Shown here: positions 1 to 8,780 of the stretch, in pieces | Layout: every line of letters begins with the position of its first letter | How positions within the stretch are numbered: position 1 is the first letter of the stretch | DNA from: Sulfitobacter mediterraneus | GTDB lineage: Bacteria > Pseudomonadota > Alphaproteobacteria > Rhodobacterales > Rhodobacteraceae | Assembly (NCBI RefSeq): GCF_003054325.1 | Contig: NZ_QBKU01000009.1 | Location: 62,001-126,000 of the forward strand | Length of the DNA stretch: 64,000 nucleotides | Reading direction: 5' to 3' | Program-made: the position numbers and the translations under genes | Notes under the pieces: generated by a model | Databases searched by the model: none | Told to the model about the DNA's origin: nothing | Seen by the model: the letters and a program-made list of their open reading frames with translations, nothing else

Positions 1-654
1 TACAGCTATGGCGGCGGCGAATTGTTATCCGACATATCGCTCAAGCTGGCGCCAGGTTCCTTTCATTTTCTGACCGGCCCATCGGGGGCGGGCAAAACCA
101 CATTGATGAAGCTGTGCTACGGTGCCTTGTTGCCTACGGCGGGGCATGTCCGTCTGTTTGGCGCGGATGTGCGCGGGCTGGATCGTGATGACATCGCGCA
201 GATCCGCCGCCGCGTCGGGGTGGTGCATCAGGATGTCAAATTTCTGGATCATTTGGGCGTTTCGGAAAACGTCTGCCTGCCGCTGACCGTGTCGGGGCGT
301 CATGCAGAGGCGGCCAACGGCGATCTGGATGAACTGTTGTCCTGGGTGGGGCTGACCAACCGCGCCGACGCCCTGCCGCCAGAATTGTCGGGCGGTGAAC
401 GTCAACGGGCCGCATTGGCGCGCGCTGTGATCATGTCGCCGGATGTGGTGCTGGCGGATGAACCTACGGGCAACATCGATTGGGAAATGTCGCAACGGCT
501 GCTGCGGCTGTTGATCGAGCTGAACAAGATGGGCAAGACCGTGCTGATTGCCACCCATGATCTGAGCCTGATCCGCGCCACCAAGGCACATGTTCAGGCG
601 CGGGTGCTGCGCATTGCCAACCGCCGCGTGCAACTGGCGGGGGCGGACCTATGA
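1..654 (+). CDS. ftsE: Cell division ATP-binding protein FtsE (5' truncated by window edge)
   Basis: ATPase half of the FtsEX complex, which sits at the septal inner membrane and activates peptidoglycan hydrolases during division. The open frame runs from base 1, so the true start lies upstream; 217 residues are visible of about 225 expected. Seen: Walker A GPSGAGKTT, ABC signature LSGGERQRAALARAV, Walker B VVLADEP and the switch histidine in LIATHD. The stop overlaps the ftsX start (ATGA), so the two are probably translationally coupled. The TTG at 22 is only an internal codon. FtsE is preferred over other small ABC ATPases because ftsX follows directly. Confidence 0.95.
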   Translation, partial: YSYGGGELLSDISLKLAPGSFHFLTGPSGAGKTTLMKLCYGALLPTAGHVRLFGADVRGLDRDDIAQIRRRVGVVHQDVKFLDHLGVSENVCLPLTVSGRHAEAANGDLDELLSWVGLTNRADALPPELSGGERQRAALARAVIMSPDVVLADEPTGNIDWEMSQRLLRLLIELNKMGKTVLIATHDLSLIRATKAHVQARVLRIANRRVQLAGADL

Positions 655-1556
655 TCGCCAACATGAAATATCTGCGCGGGTTGATCGCGGGTGATCGGCA
701 AGCGGACCGCGTTGTCCCGCCCTCGGGCTTTACCGCGCAGCTGACCCTGTTTGCTGCGGCGGCGATGGCGTTTCTGGCGGTTTTTGCGCTGGCTCTGTCC
801 CTTGCGGCAGGACGTTTGGCAGACCGTTGGGGCGATGAATTGGCCCGGTCCGCGACCCTGCGCATTGTTGCGCCGCTGGACCAGCGGCAGGCCCAGACCG
901 ATGCCGCCCTGCGCATTCTGGAAACCACCAAGGGCGTGGCCAGCGCCCGCGCCCTCACGGATGCCGATCAGCAAGCCTTGTTAGAGCCGTGGTTTGGCCC
1001 GGATCTGGCGCTGGACACATTGCCGGTGCCGCGCCTGATCGAAGTGATCGAAAACGACGAAGGCATGGATGCCGCCGGTTTGCGCCTGCGTTTGGCCGCC
1101 GAAGTGCCGGGCGCGGTGCTGGATGACCACAGCCGTTGGCGCAAGCCGCTGATTGACGCGGCCGGGCGGCTGCGGATGCTGGGCTGGATCTCAACCCTGT
1201 TGATCGCGGCGGCGGTGGCGGCAATGATCACCCTTGCCGCGCAGGCCGCACTGGCCGCCAATGCACAGGTGATCGCGGTGCTGCGCCTTGTCGGGGCGAC
1301 AGACGATTACATCGCACAGGCCTTCATCCGCCGCTTTACCCTGCGGGCGCTGTCCGGCGCGGCGGTTGGCACGGGCGTTGGGCTGATTGCGATGGTGCTG
1401 ATGCCCGATGCCTCTGACGCGCCGGGGTTCCTGACGGAGCTTGCGTATCAAGGGGTTCACTGGATCTTTCCGCTGCTCATTCCGGTGCTGGCCGGGGCCG
1501 TGGCCTTTGCCGCGACGGGCACAGCCGCGCGGCGGACATTGAGGGAGTTGGCATAA
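651..1556 (+). CDS. ftsX: Cell division permease-like protein FtsX
   Basis: Membrane half of FtsEX; it transmits ATP-driven movement of FtsE to periplasmic murein hydrolase activators. The 301-residue product has the FtsX layout: a cytoplasmic N-terminus, a first membrane segment at about 30-52, a periplasmic domain to about 175, and three C-terminal membrane segments at about 178-200, 233-250 and 271-290. It overlaps ftsE by 4 bases (ATGA) and its stop overlaps the plsC start (TAATG), so ftsE-ftsX-plsC is probably one transcript. Sequence identity of FtsX is low in general, so the call leans on topology and context. Confidence 0.93.
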   Translation: MIANMKYLRGLIAGDRQADRVVPPSGFTAQLTLFAAAAMAFLAVFALALSLAAGRLADRWGDELARSATLRIVAPLDQRQAQTDAALRILETTKGVASARALTDADQQALLEPWFGPDLALDTLPVPRLIEVIENDEGMDAAGLRLRLAAEVPGAVLDDHSRWRKPLIDAAGRLRMLGWISTLLIAAAVAAMITLAAQAALAANAQVIAVLRLVGATDDYIAQAFIRRFTLRALSGAAVGTGVGLIAMVLMPDASDAPGFLTELAYQGVHWIFPLLIPVLAGAVAFAATGTAARRTLRELA

Positions 1557-2284
1557 TGCTGCAATGGGTGCGTTCGATCATCTATATCATACAGGTCACC
1601 ATCGCGATGCCGATCATCGGGCTGGCCTTTGCCCCATGGGCGATGTTTTCCAAGGCCGGGGCCTATAAAGCCTGCAAAACCTATGCGGCCTATGCGATGT
1701 GGTCGGCCCGCTGGCTGATCGGCTTGCGCAGCGAAGTGCGCGGCGAGGTGCCGCAAGGCGAGGTTCTGGTCGCGGCCAAACACCAGTCATTTCTGGATAT
1801 CATGATCATTTTTCACGCGCTGCCACGGGCCAAGTTCATCATGAAGCGCGAGATCCACTGGACCCCCGTCATCGGCCAATACACCAAGCGGATGGAGATG
1901 ATCGCGGTCGATCGCGGCAAACGCGGCAAAGCCATCGCCAAGATGATCGAGGATGTGAATGCGGGCCGCATGGAAGGCGGGCAATTGGTGATCTATTCCC
2001 AAGGCACCCGTGTCGCGCCGGGGGCGCATATTCCTTACAAGGTCGGCACCTCTGTGCTTTATGGCCAATTGGGTCAACCCTGCGTGCCTGTGGCCACCAA
2101 TGCCGGCTACTTCTGGCCGCGCCGGGGGCTTTATCGGCGCCCCGGAGTGGCCGTGGTTGAGTTTCTGACACCGATCGAGCCGGGCCTGACCAAGGAGGCC
2201 TTTATGGCCGAGCTGGAAACACGGGTTGAACGGGCCTCGGAAGATCTGCTGCTTGAAGCGGGGTGGAGGAGGCCAGATGTATAA
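1556..2284 (+). CDS. plsC: 1-acyl-sn-glycerol-3-phosphate acyltransferase
   Basis: Acylates lysophosphatidic acid to phosphatidic acid at the inner membrane in phospholipid synthesis. The 242-residue protein has an N-terminal hydrophobic anchor (about 5-30), the catalytic HX4D motif HQSFLD (H76, D81) and a QGTR block that corresponds to the usual EGTR motif with Glu replaced by Gln. The last 8 bases overlap the next gene. The Glu-to-Gln change is the only odd point and could affect acceptor choice. A second, PlsB-like acyltransferase lies at 34548-35945. Confidence 0.9.
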   Translation: MLQWVRSIIYIIQVTIAMPIIGLAFAPWAMFSKAGAYKACKTYAAYAMWSARWLIGLRSEVRGEVPQGEVLVAAKHQSFLDIMIIFHALPRAKFIMKREIHWTPVIGQYTKRMEMIAVDRGKRGKAIAKMIEDVNAGRMEGGQLVIYSQGTRVAPGAHIPYKVGTSVLYGQLGQPCVPVATNAGYFWPRRGLYRRPGVAVVEFLTPIEPGLTKEAFMAELETRVERASEDLLLEAGWRRPDV

Positions 2285-2882
2285 GATCACCGATATCACG
2301 GCGCTTGAGACGCTGTATGGGCAGGCAGGCGCACCGTCGTTGCGCAAGGTCGCAGACCGTCTGACGCCGCTTTATCGCAAGTGGATCATGGCCTCAAAAC
2401 TTTGTGTTCTCAGCACCGCCGGGGCCGAGGGTACGGACGCCAGCCCGCGCGGGGATGATGGCCCCGTGGTAACGGAACTGGATGAATTCACGCTGGCCAT
2501 GCCCGATTGGCGCGGCAACAACCGATTGGATTCGCTACGCAATATCGTGACGGATGGCCGCGTGTCGCTGATGTTTGTGGTGCCGGGCTCCAACAACGTG
2601 GTGCGGATCAATGGCACTGCTTTTCTGACCGATGATGCAGACCTGCGGGCGCGGTTTGAAAAGAAAGGCCGCCAGCCTGCCACTGTGATCGTGATCCAGA
2701 TCGCGGAGGTCTACACTCAATGCGCCCGCGCCCTGATGCGGGCGGGCACATGGGCGGGTGTGGACGAAAGCACCGGCTTGCCGACTGTGGGCGAAATTCT
2801 GGCTCAGATGACCAGCGGAGAAGAGGGCGGTGCCCCCTATGACGCCGCATGGGGCGCGCGGGCCAAAGACACCATGTGGTGA
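2277..2882 (+). CDS. Pyridoxamine 5'-phosphate oxidase-like FMN-binding protein
   Basis: A 201-residue protein with the split-barrel FMN-binding fold of the pyridoxamine-phosphate oxidase-like superfamily, closest in pattern to the MSMEG_1061/DR2398 subgroup. Typical stretches are the N-terminal block with SPRGDDGP and the barrel segment VVRINGTAFLT. The substrate is unknown; members reduce or oxidise small molecules with flavin. An upstream in-frame codon at 2226 was rejected because ATG 2277 has a good ribosome binding site (GGAGGA at 2265-2270) and begins the conserved part. It is the last gene of the ftsEX-plsC run. Confidence 0.8.
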   Translation: MYKITDITALETLYGQAGAPSLRKVADRLTPLYRKWIMASKLCVLSTAGAEGTDASPRGDDGPVVTELDEFTLAMPDWRGNNRLDSLRNIVTDGRVSLMFVVPGSNNVVRINGTAFLTDDADLRARFEKKGRQPATVIVIQIAEVYTQCARALMRAGTWAGVDESTGLPTVGEILAQMTSGEEGGAPYDAAWGARAKDTMW

Positions 2883-2890
2883 CAGGCGAT

Positions 2891-2947
2891 TTGACAGGCA
2901 CAATCTTTTTTCGACTTTGACCGATTTTCGACACTTTTCCCGATTAC
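2891..2947 (+). promoter_or_regulatory. Possible promoter for the hydroxylase gene
   Basis: A perfect -35-like TTGACA lies at 2891-2896 and a second TTGACC at 2917-2922; the latter is followed after 19 bases by GATTAC (2942-2947). The gene start is at 2979. The -10 matches are weak, so only the presence of a promoter in this 96-base gap is likely, not its exact position. Confidence 0.3.
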
Positions 2948-2978
2948 TACTGCCGTAGGCAGTGGGAAAGAAAAGAAA

Positions 2979-4025
2979 ATGCAGACAGGAATTGACCTTT
3001 TAGACCGCTTCATCGCGCATGCCATGGACATCGTGATGTTTCCGTTCGACTCGCAACAGCGGATCTTTGCGCTGTATCTGGCGTGCTCAGTGGTGATCGC
3101 ATTTGGGATCTATTTGCTGGCCCGGCGGCGCGGCGCACAGACCGAGGGCGGGTTTCTGCGATTTCTGTTTCCCAAACACGTCTGGCAACACCCTTCGGCT
3201 TGGCTTGACCTGCGCTATTTCTTCTTTCATCGCATCTTTGGGCATTTCTTTATTCTGGGGCTTGGCGCGTGGTTTACCGTGCTGCCCTACAAATACATCA
3301 CTGGCACCGACCAGGTGGTCGCAAAAGCGTTGGAGAATGTGACGCCGCCTCTGTCTGAGCTGGGGCAATCGCTGGGCTTTATGGTTGTTGCGGTGATTGT
3401 TGCTGATCTGATCGGCTATGTGGCGCATTACCTGCAGCACAAGTCGGTGTTTCTGTGGCAATTCCACAAGGTGCATCACAGCGCCGAGGTGATGCATCCG
3501 GTGTCAAACTACCGAGAACACCCCGTCGATAACCTGTTTTACATCACTTTGAACGGGTTCGGGTACGGGGCGATCCTGGGTCTGGCGACCCTGGTCTATG
3601 GTTTCACACCCAGCTTGCCGACCCTGCTTGGCGTGCCTGCGATGCATCTGCTGTTTAATGTGGCGGGGTATAACCTGCGGCATTCGCATATCTGGCTGAA
3701 GTGGCCGGGCAAGCTGTCGATGATCTTTCCCTCGCCCGCGCACCACCACGTGCATCACAGCTGCCACCCTGATCACATCGACAGAAACTTTGCCTTCATG
3801 CTGCCGATTTGGGACGTGATCTTTGGCACTTACCACATGCCTGAGGACAATCGTGACGTGAAATTCGGGATCGGCAAAGAGGACAAGGGTGAATTCACCA
3901 GCTGCGCCCGTCTTTATTGGGTGCCTTGCCGGGATGCTTATCGGGTTGTGCGGCGCCGTTTGCGTCGCAAAAACGGGCAAGCGCAGGCCGCAGCGCCGCA
4001 AACACCGAACGTGCCCGCGGAATAA
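2979..4025 (+). CDS. Fatty acid hydroxylase / sterol desaturase family membrane protein
   Basis: An integral-membrane di-iron oxygenase of 348 residues. Three histidine clusters that bind the two irons are visible: HYLQH, HKVHH and HHHVHH, set between several hydrophobic segments (about 30-50, 85-105, 125-145, 185-225). Family members hydroxylate or desaturate fatty acids, sterols, carotenoids or hopanoid-like lipids; the substrate here cannot be told from sequence. The C-terminus is basic (RRRLRRK) and extends past the catalytic core. It is a single gene with its own terminator. Confidence 0.88.
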   Translation: MQTGIDLLDRFIAHAMDIVMFPFDSQQRIFALYLACSVVIAFGIYLLARRRGAQTEGGFLRFLFPKHVWQHPSAWLDLRYFFFHRIFGHFFILGLGAWFTVLPYKYITGTDQVVAKALENVTPPLSELGQSLGFMVVAVIVADLIGYVAHYLQHKSVFLWQFHKVHHSAEVMHPVSNYREHPVDNLFYITLNGFGYGAILGLATLVYGFTPSLPTLLGVPAMHLLFNVAGYNLRHSHIWLKWPGKLSMIFPSPAHHHVHHSCHPDHIDRNFAFMLPIWDVIFGTYHMPEDNRDVKFGIGKEDKGEFTSCARLYWVPCRDAYRVVRRRLRRKNGQAQAAAPQTPNVPAE

Positions 4026-4036
4026 TCACGCCAAGC

Positions 4037-4070
4037 AACCGCGGCAGGCAGCGCCTGCGCGGTTTGTTTT
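4037..4070 (+). terminator. Rho-independent terminator after hydroxylase gene
   Basis: Twelve bases after the stop a stem of AACCGCG...CAGGC pairs with GCCTG...GCGGTT (one bulged G, loop AGC), followed by TGTTTT. Confidence 0.65.
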
Positions 4071-4394
4071 GCAATCCTATCTGGATCTGTGGGGCCGTTA
4101 AGAAATGGCGGCGCCGCCGGATCGGAGATGTGAGACAGGTGTCACCCTGCACCCTGAACTGTTCAGTGCGGTCTGCCTGTATGGCAGACCTCGTTTTCCG
4201 AATGTGCCACGGAATGTCAGCCCGCAGCGGTGTCGCGACGGGTTGGGTTGTAGGCGGGCAGGGTGAAGGAATGGTGAGGCCAGCGTACGGTGGTCGTTAC
4301 ACTCAAAACCTTTCCAAATGATTAATGCGGTGCTGCCTTGCAAGACAATTCATGGTAGAGGTGATTCTTTACATTTCAACTATGAGAATCGTAC
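4071..4394. other. Non-coding gap with one short hairpin
   Basis: No credible gene in these 324 bases. They contain a perfect 8-bp stem, GGTCTGCC (4170-4177) with GGCAGACC (4183-4190) and loop TGTAT, not followed by a T run. Just before the next gene, GATTCT (4360-4365) and AGAATC (4385-4390) form a spaced inverted repeat that could be an operator. Frames running through the gap have no start signal or recognisable product. Confidence 0.5.
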
Positions 4395-4796
4395 ATGAAG
4401 AATACCATTTCAGCCGCATTGATCGGCGTTGTTGGCCTTGCGGGATGCGCCCAGAAAGCTGAGGACGTCACGGCTACATATATTTCACCGATGGCCTACC
4501 AGTCCTACTCTTGCAAACAAATTGCCCAAGAAGCCAGCCGCGTGAGCGGCCGCGTTGGCGAATTGTCTGGCGTTCAAAACAAGAAAGCCAGCGACGATGC
4601 TGTCGCGACCGGGATTGCCCTGGTGGTCTTTTGGCCTGCTGCTTTCTTTATCAAGGGCGACAAACAAACCGCAGCTGAACTTGGACGGTTGAAGGGCGAG
4701 TTGGAGGCATTGGAGCAAGCAAGCATTCGCAAGAAGTGCGGTATCGTGTTCAAGCGGGCCGTACCAGCGGAGGCCGAGAAAGAAGAAACTGAATAG
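4395..4796 (+). CDS. Small outer-membrane-type lipoprotein of unknown function
   Basis: A 133-residue protein with a lipoprotein signal peptide: short basic N-terminus, hydrophobic core and the lipobox LAGC with the lipidated cysteine at about residue 18. A short hydrophobic stretch (LVVFWPAAFFI) occurs at about 76-86, followed by a charged, probably coiled-coil C-terminal part. Similar proteins occur in many alphaproteobacteria without a known role. It is a lone gene convergent with lpd; only 45 bases separate them and no strong terminator is visible. Confidence 0.75.
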   Translation: MKNTISAALIGVVGLAGCAQKAEDVTATYISPMAYQSYSCKQIAQEASRVSGRVGELSGVQNKKASDDAVATGIALVVFWPAAFFIKGDKQTAAELGRLKGELEALEQASIRKKCGIVFKRAVPAEAEKEETE

Positions 4797-4841
4797 TGGA
4801 TCGGTGACGGGTGAGGATCAACTTGCCCGCCACCAAATGCA

Positions 4842-6230
4842 TCAACTGTGGATCGGACCATCGCCGCAGGCCAGCGCGGCCTCGCGCACGGCTTCGGAAT
4901 AGGTCGGATGGGCGTGACAGGTCAGGGCCAGATCCTGAGCAGATGCGCCAAACTCCATTGCCACACAAATCTCGTGGATCAATTCGCCCGCTGCCGGACC
5001 AATGATATGAGCGCCTAGAATGCGGTCGGTTTCTTTGTCTGCGAGAATTTTCACAAACCCTTCACCGGCGAAGTTCGCCTTGGCGCGGGCATTGCCCATA
5101 AAGCTGAACTTGCCAACCTTGTAGGCACGGCCTGCTTCTTTGAGGGTGGCTTCGGTTTCACCAACGCTGCCAACCTCGGGGGCGGTGTAGATCACGCCGG
5201 GGATCACGCCATAGTTCACATGACCATGCTTGCCCGCAATCACCTCGGCAACGGCCATGCCTTCGTCTTCGGCTTTGTGGGCCAGCATCGGGCCTTCGAT
5301 CACATCGCCAATGGCATAAACGCCCGGCACCGAAGTTTGCCATGTGCCGTTCACGGCGATCTGGCCGCGTTTGGTCATCTCGACATTCAGCGCCTCAAGA
5401 CCCAGCCCTTCGACATAGGGTTTGCGCCCCGTTGCGACCAGCACAGTGTCGGCATCCAGCACATGTTCGCTGTCATCCTTGCGCAGCTTGTAATGCACCT
5501 TGGCTTTGGTTTTGGTCGCTTCGGTCTTTTGTACCGCGGCGCCCATGACAAATTTCATGCCCTGTTTCTTGAGGGTGCGCTGGAAGGTTTTCTGGACCTC
5601 GGGGTCCATGCCGGGGGTGATCGCATCGAGGAATTCGACAACGGTCACTTCGGCGCCCAGGCGGGCATAGACGCTGCCCAGTTCCAGCCCGATCACGCCT
5701 GCGCCGATCACCACCAGTTTCTTTGGCACCTTGTTCAAGGTCAGTGCGCCGGTGGAGGTCACGACCACCTTTTCGTCCACTTCGACGCCCGGCAGGGCCG
5801 ATGGCTCTGACCCGGATGCGATGATGATGCTTTTGGCTTCATGCACCTCTTCGCCCACTTTGACTTTGCCGGCCTCTGGCACGGAACCCCAGCCCTTGAG
5901 CCAGTCGATCTTGTTCTTTTTGAACAGGAATTCGATGCCCTTGGTGTTGGTGTCGATGGTGTTTTGCTTGTAGGTCAGCATCTGCTTCCAATCGACAGAG
6001 GGGCTTTTGCCCTTCAGACCCATCTCGGCAAAGTTATGTTCGGCCTCATGCAGCATATGCGAGGCATGCAGCAGCGCCTTGGACGGGATACAGCCGACGT
6101 TCAGGCAGGTGCCACCAAGGGTTTCGCGCCCTTCGACAACGGCGGTTTTCAGGCCAAGCTGGGCACAGCGGATGGCGGCCACATAGCCGCCGGGGCCTGC
6201 GCCGATCACGATGACATCATAGCTGGACAT
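4842..6230 (-). CDS. lpd: Dihydrolipoyl dehydrogenase (E3 of 2-oxoglutarate dehydrogenase)
   Basis: Reoxidises the dihydrolipoyl groups of the E2 subunit with NAD+. The 462-residue protein shows the FAD Rossmann motif GAGPGG (10-15), the redox-active disulfide GGTCLNVGC (C42, C47), a second nucleotide motif [11 protein letters not shown] for NAD, and the C-terminal catalytic HAHPT with the following glutamate. Length and motifs fit the family exactly. It is the last gene of the operon that begins at sucC, so it probably serves the 2-oxoglutarate dehydrogenase complex; the pyruvate complex may have its own copy elsewhere. Confidence 0.97.
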   Translation of the reverse strand: MSSYDVIVIGAGPGGYVAAIRCAQLGLKTAVVEGRETLGGTCLNVGCIPSKALLHASHMLHEAEHNFAEMGLKGKSPSVDWKQMLTYKQNTIDTNTKGIEFLFKKNKIDWLKGWGSVPEAGKVKVGEEVHEAKSIIIASGSEPSALPGVEVDEKVVVTSTGALTLNKVPKKLVVIGAGVIGLELGSVYARLGAEVTVVEFLDAITPGMDPEVQKTFQRTLKKQGMKFVMGAAVQKTEATKTKAKVHYKLRKDDSEHVLDADTVLVATGRKPYVEGLGLEALNVEMTKRGQIAVNGTWQTSVPGVYAIGDVIEGPMLAHKAEDEGMAVAEVIAGKHGHVNYGVIPGVIYTAPEVGSVGETEATLKEAGRAYKVGKFSFMGNARAKANFAGEGFVKILADKETDRILGAHIIGPAAGELIHEICVAMEFGASAQDLALTCHAHPTYSEAVREAALACGDGPIHS

Positions 6231-6320
6231 TGGGGGTCTCCTTGGGTGTTTGGGACATGTCTGAATTTGAATTTGTGGATGAGGTTAGGCGCCGCGAGGG
6301 GCGCGGGCAAGGGCGGCAGG

Positions 6321-6722
6321 TCATACAAGCGCCGCCAGCAGCATCAGCGTGGTGGCCAGAAATCCGGCGCTCCAGATGGCAGAGCGGCCGGGGCGCAGGC
6401 CCTTGGCATAGGCAGGGATATAGGCCACCCGCGCCGCCAGATAGATCCATGCGCACAGACCGGTAAAACCGGAGTTCTGGCCGGACATTTCGATCACGCC
6501 CACAGCGATGGTGAACAGGATCAGCCCCTGAAAATGGTTATCAAAGGCGCGGCCCAGCCGTGCGGTTTGGTCCGACATCGGACGGCTTGGCGCGCGGTCG
6601 CGGGGCGACATGGTATAGCCCGGCCCGACCTCGCGGTTGGCAGGCACCGCATAAAGCAAGAACTGCACCACCTGCAAAAGCGCGGCGAGGGTCAGAACGG
6701 TGAGTTCGGTGGACATGGACAT
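6321..6722 (-). CDS. MAPEG family membrane protein (copy 1)
   Basis: A roughly 133-residue protein of the MAPEG (membrane-associated eicosanoid/glutathione) superfamily with four hydrophobic segments and the characteristic region between helices 1 and 2 (LGRAFDNHFQGLILF). Human members are glutathione transferases or peroxidases; bacterial members are mostly uncharacterised. The ATG at 6722 is chosen over a TTG at 6725; ATG 6716 is also possible. It lies between a second MAPEG gene and lpd in the suc operon, where no role is obvious. The two copies are clearly related but diverged. Confidence 0.82.
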   Translation of the reverse strand: MSMSTELTVLTLAALLQVVQFLLYAVPANREVGPGYTMSPRDRAPSRPMSDQTARLGRAFDNHFQGLILFTIAVGVIEMSGQNSGFTGLCAWIYLAARVAYIPAYAKGLRPGRSAIWSAGFLATTLMLLAALV

Positions 6723-6781
6723 CAATCCAGTTCAGGGGGCAGGGTCAATGAGAAGGCAGGCCATTTGCACAGGCCCAAACA

Positions 6782-7165
6782 TCAAAGCGCCAGAAGATAC
6801 AAAACGGCGGTGGCGGCAAAGCCGACCAACCAGGCCAATGTGCGGATCGCAGGCACGCCCAGTGCATAGACCGGCAGATAAATGATCCGCGCCACGAGAA
6901 AGAGTTGTGCCACCAACAGGGTGGTTGAGGTGGTCTTGCCCTGCACCACCAAAAGCAGGATCGCGGGGGCAAACAGCGCCATTGCGGTGATCGAATTGGT
7001 CAGTGCCCGGTTCATCCGCGCCGTCATGCGCCCCACCTCGCGCGGCTCATCCCGTGCGGACATCAGATAGCCCATCGACAGGGTTTGCAGAGAGCCGAGG
7101 ACTTGCAGCAGGATCGTCAGCAGAACCAACAGGCCATAAGCGGCGAGGATGGTTGTTTCGGTCAT
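6782..7165 (-). CDS. MAPEG family membrane protein (copy 2)
   Basis: A 127-residue protein with four predicted membrane helices and the MAPEG core (MNRALTNSITAMALF then ARIIYLPVYALGV). It follows sucB in the same direction, 79 bases downstream, and precedes the first MAPEG copy. The pattern ARxxYxPxYAxG is shared by both copies, which supports a tandem duplication. Function is unknown; glutathione-dependent detoxification is a family-based guess only. Confidence 0.82.
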   Translation of the reverse strand: MTETTILAAYGLLVLLTILLQVLGSLQTLSMGYLMSARDEPREVGRMTARMNRALTNSITAMALFAPAILLLVVQGKTTSTTLLVAQLFLVARIIYLPVYALGVPAIRTLAWLVGFAATAVLYLLAL

Positions 7166-7212
7166 GTCGGGAACTCCTCAAAGATCGCGGTGGGCTTCGG
7201 GACGGAAGGGCA

Positions 7213-7233
7213 GGCCGGGCAGGATGCCCGGCC
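7213..7233 (-). repeat. Palindromic hairpin between sucB and MAPEG genes
   Basis: A perfect 9-bp stem GGCCGGGCA (7213-7221) and TGCCCGGCC (7225-7233) with loop GGA lies 12 bases after the sucB stop. There is no T run on the minus strand, so it looks more like an RNA-stabilising or REP-type hairpin than a full terminator. A related hairpin occurs between sucD and sucA. Confidence 0.6.
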
Positions 7234-7244
7234 TACGGGGTCTT

Positions 7245-8779
<1,535 letters not shown>

Positions 8780-8780
<1 letters not shown>

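Noticed and set aside
6190..6258. 13-codon frame overlapping the lpd start
   Set aside because: Too short and without a ribosome binding site pattern distinct from that of lpd.
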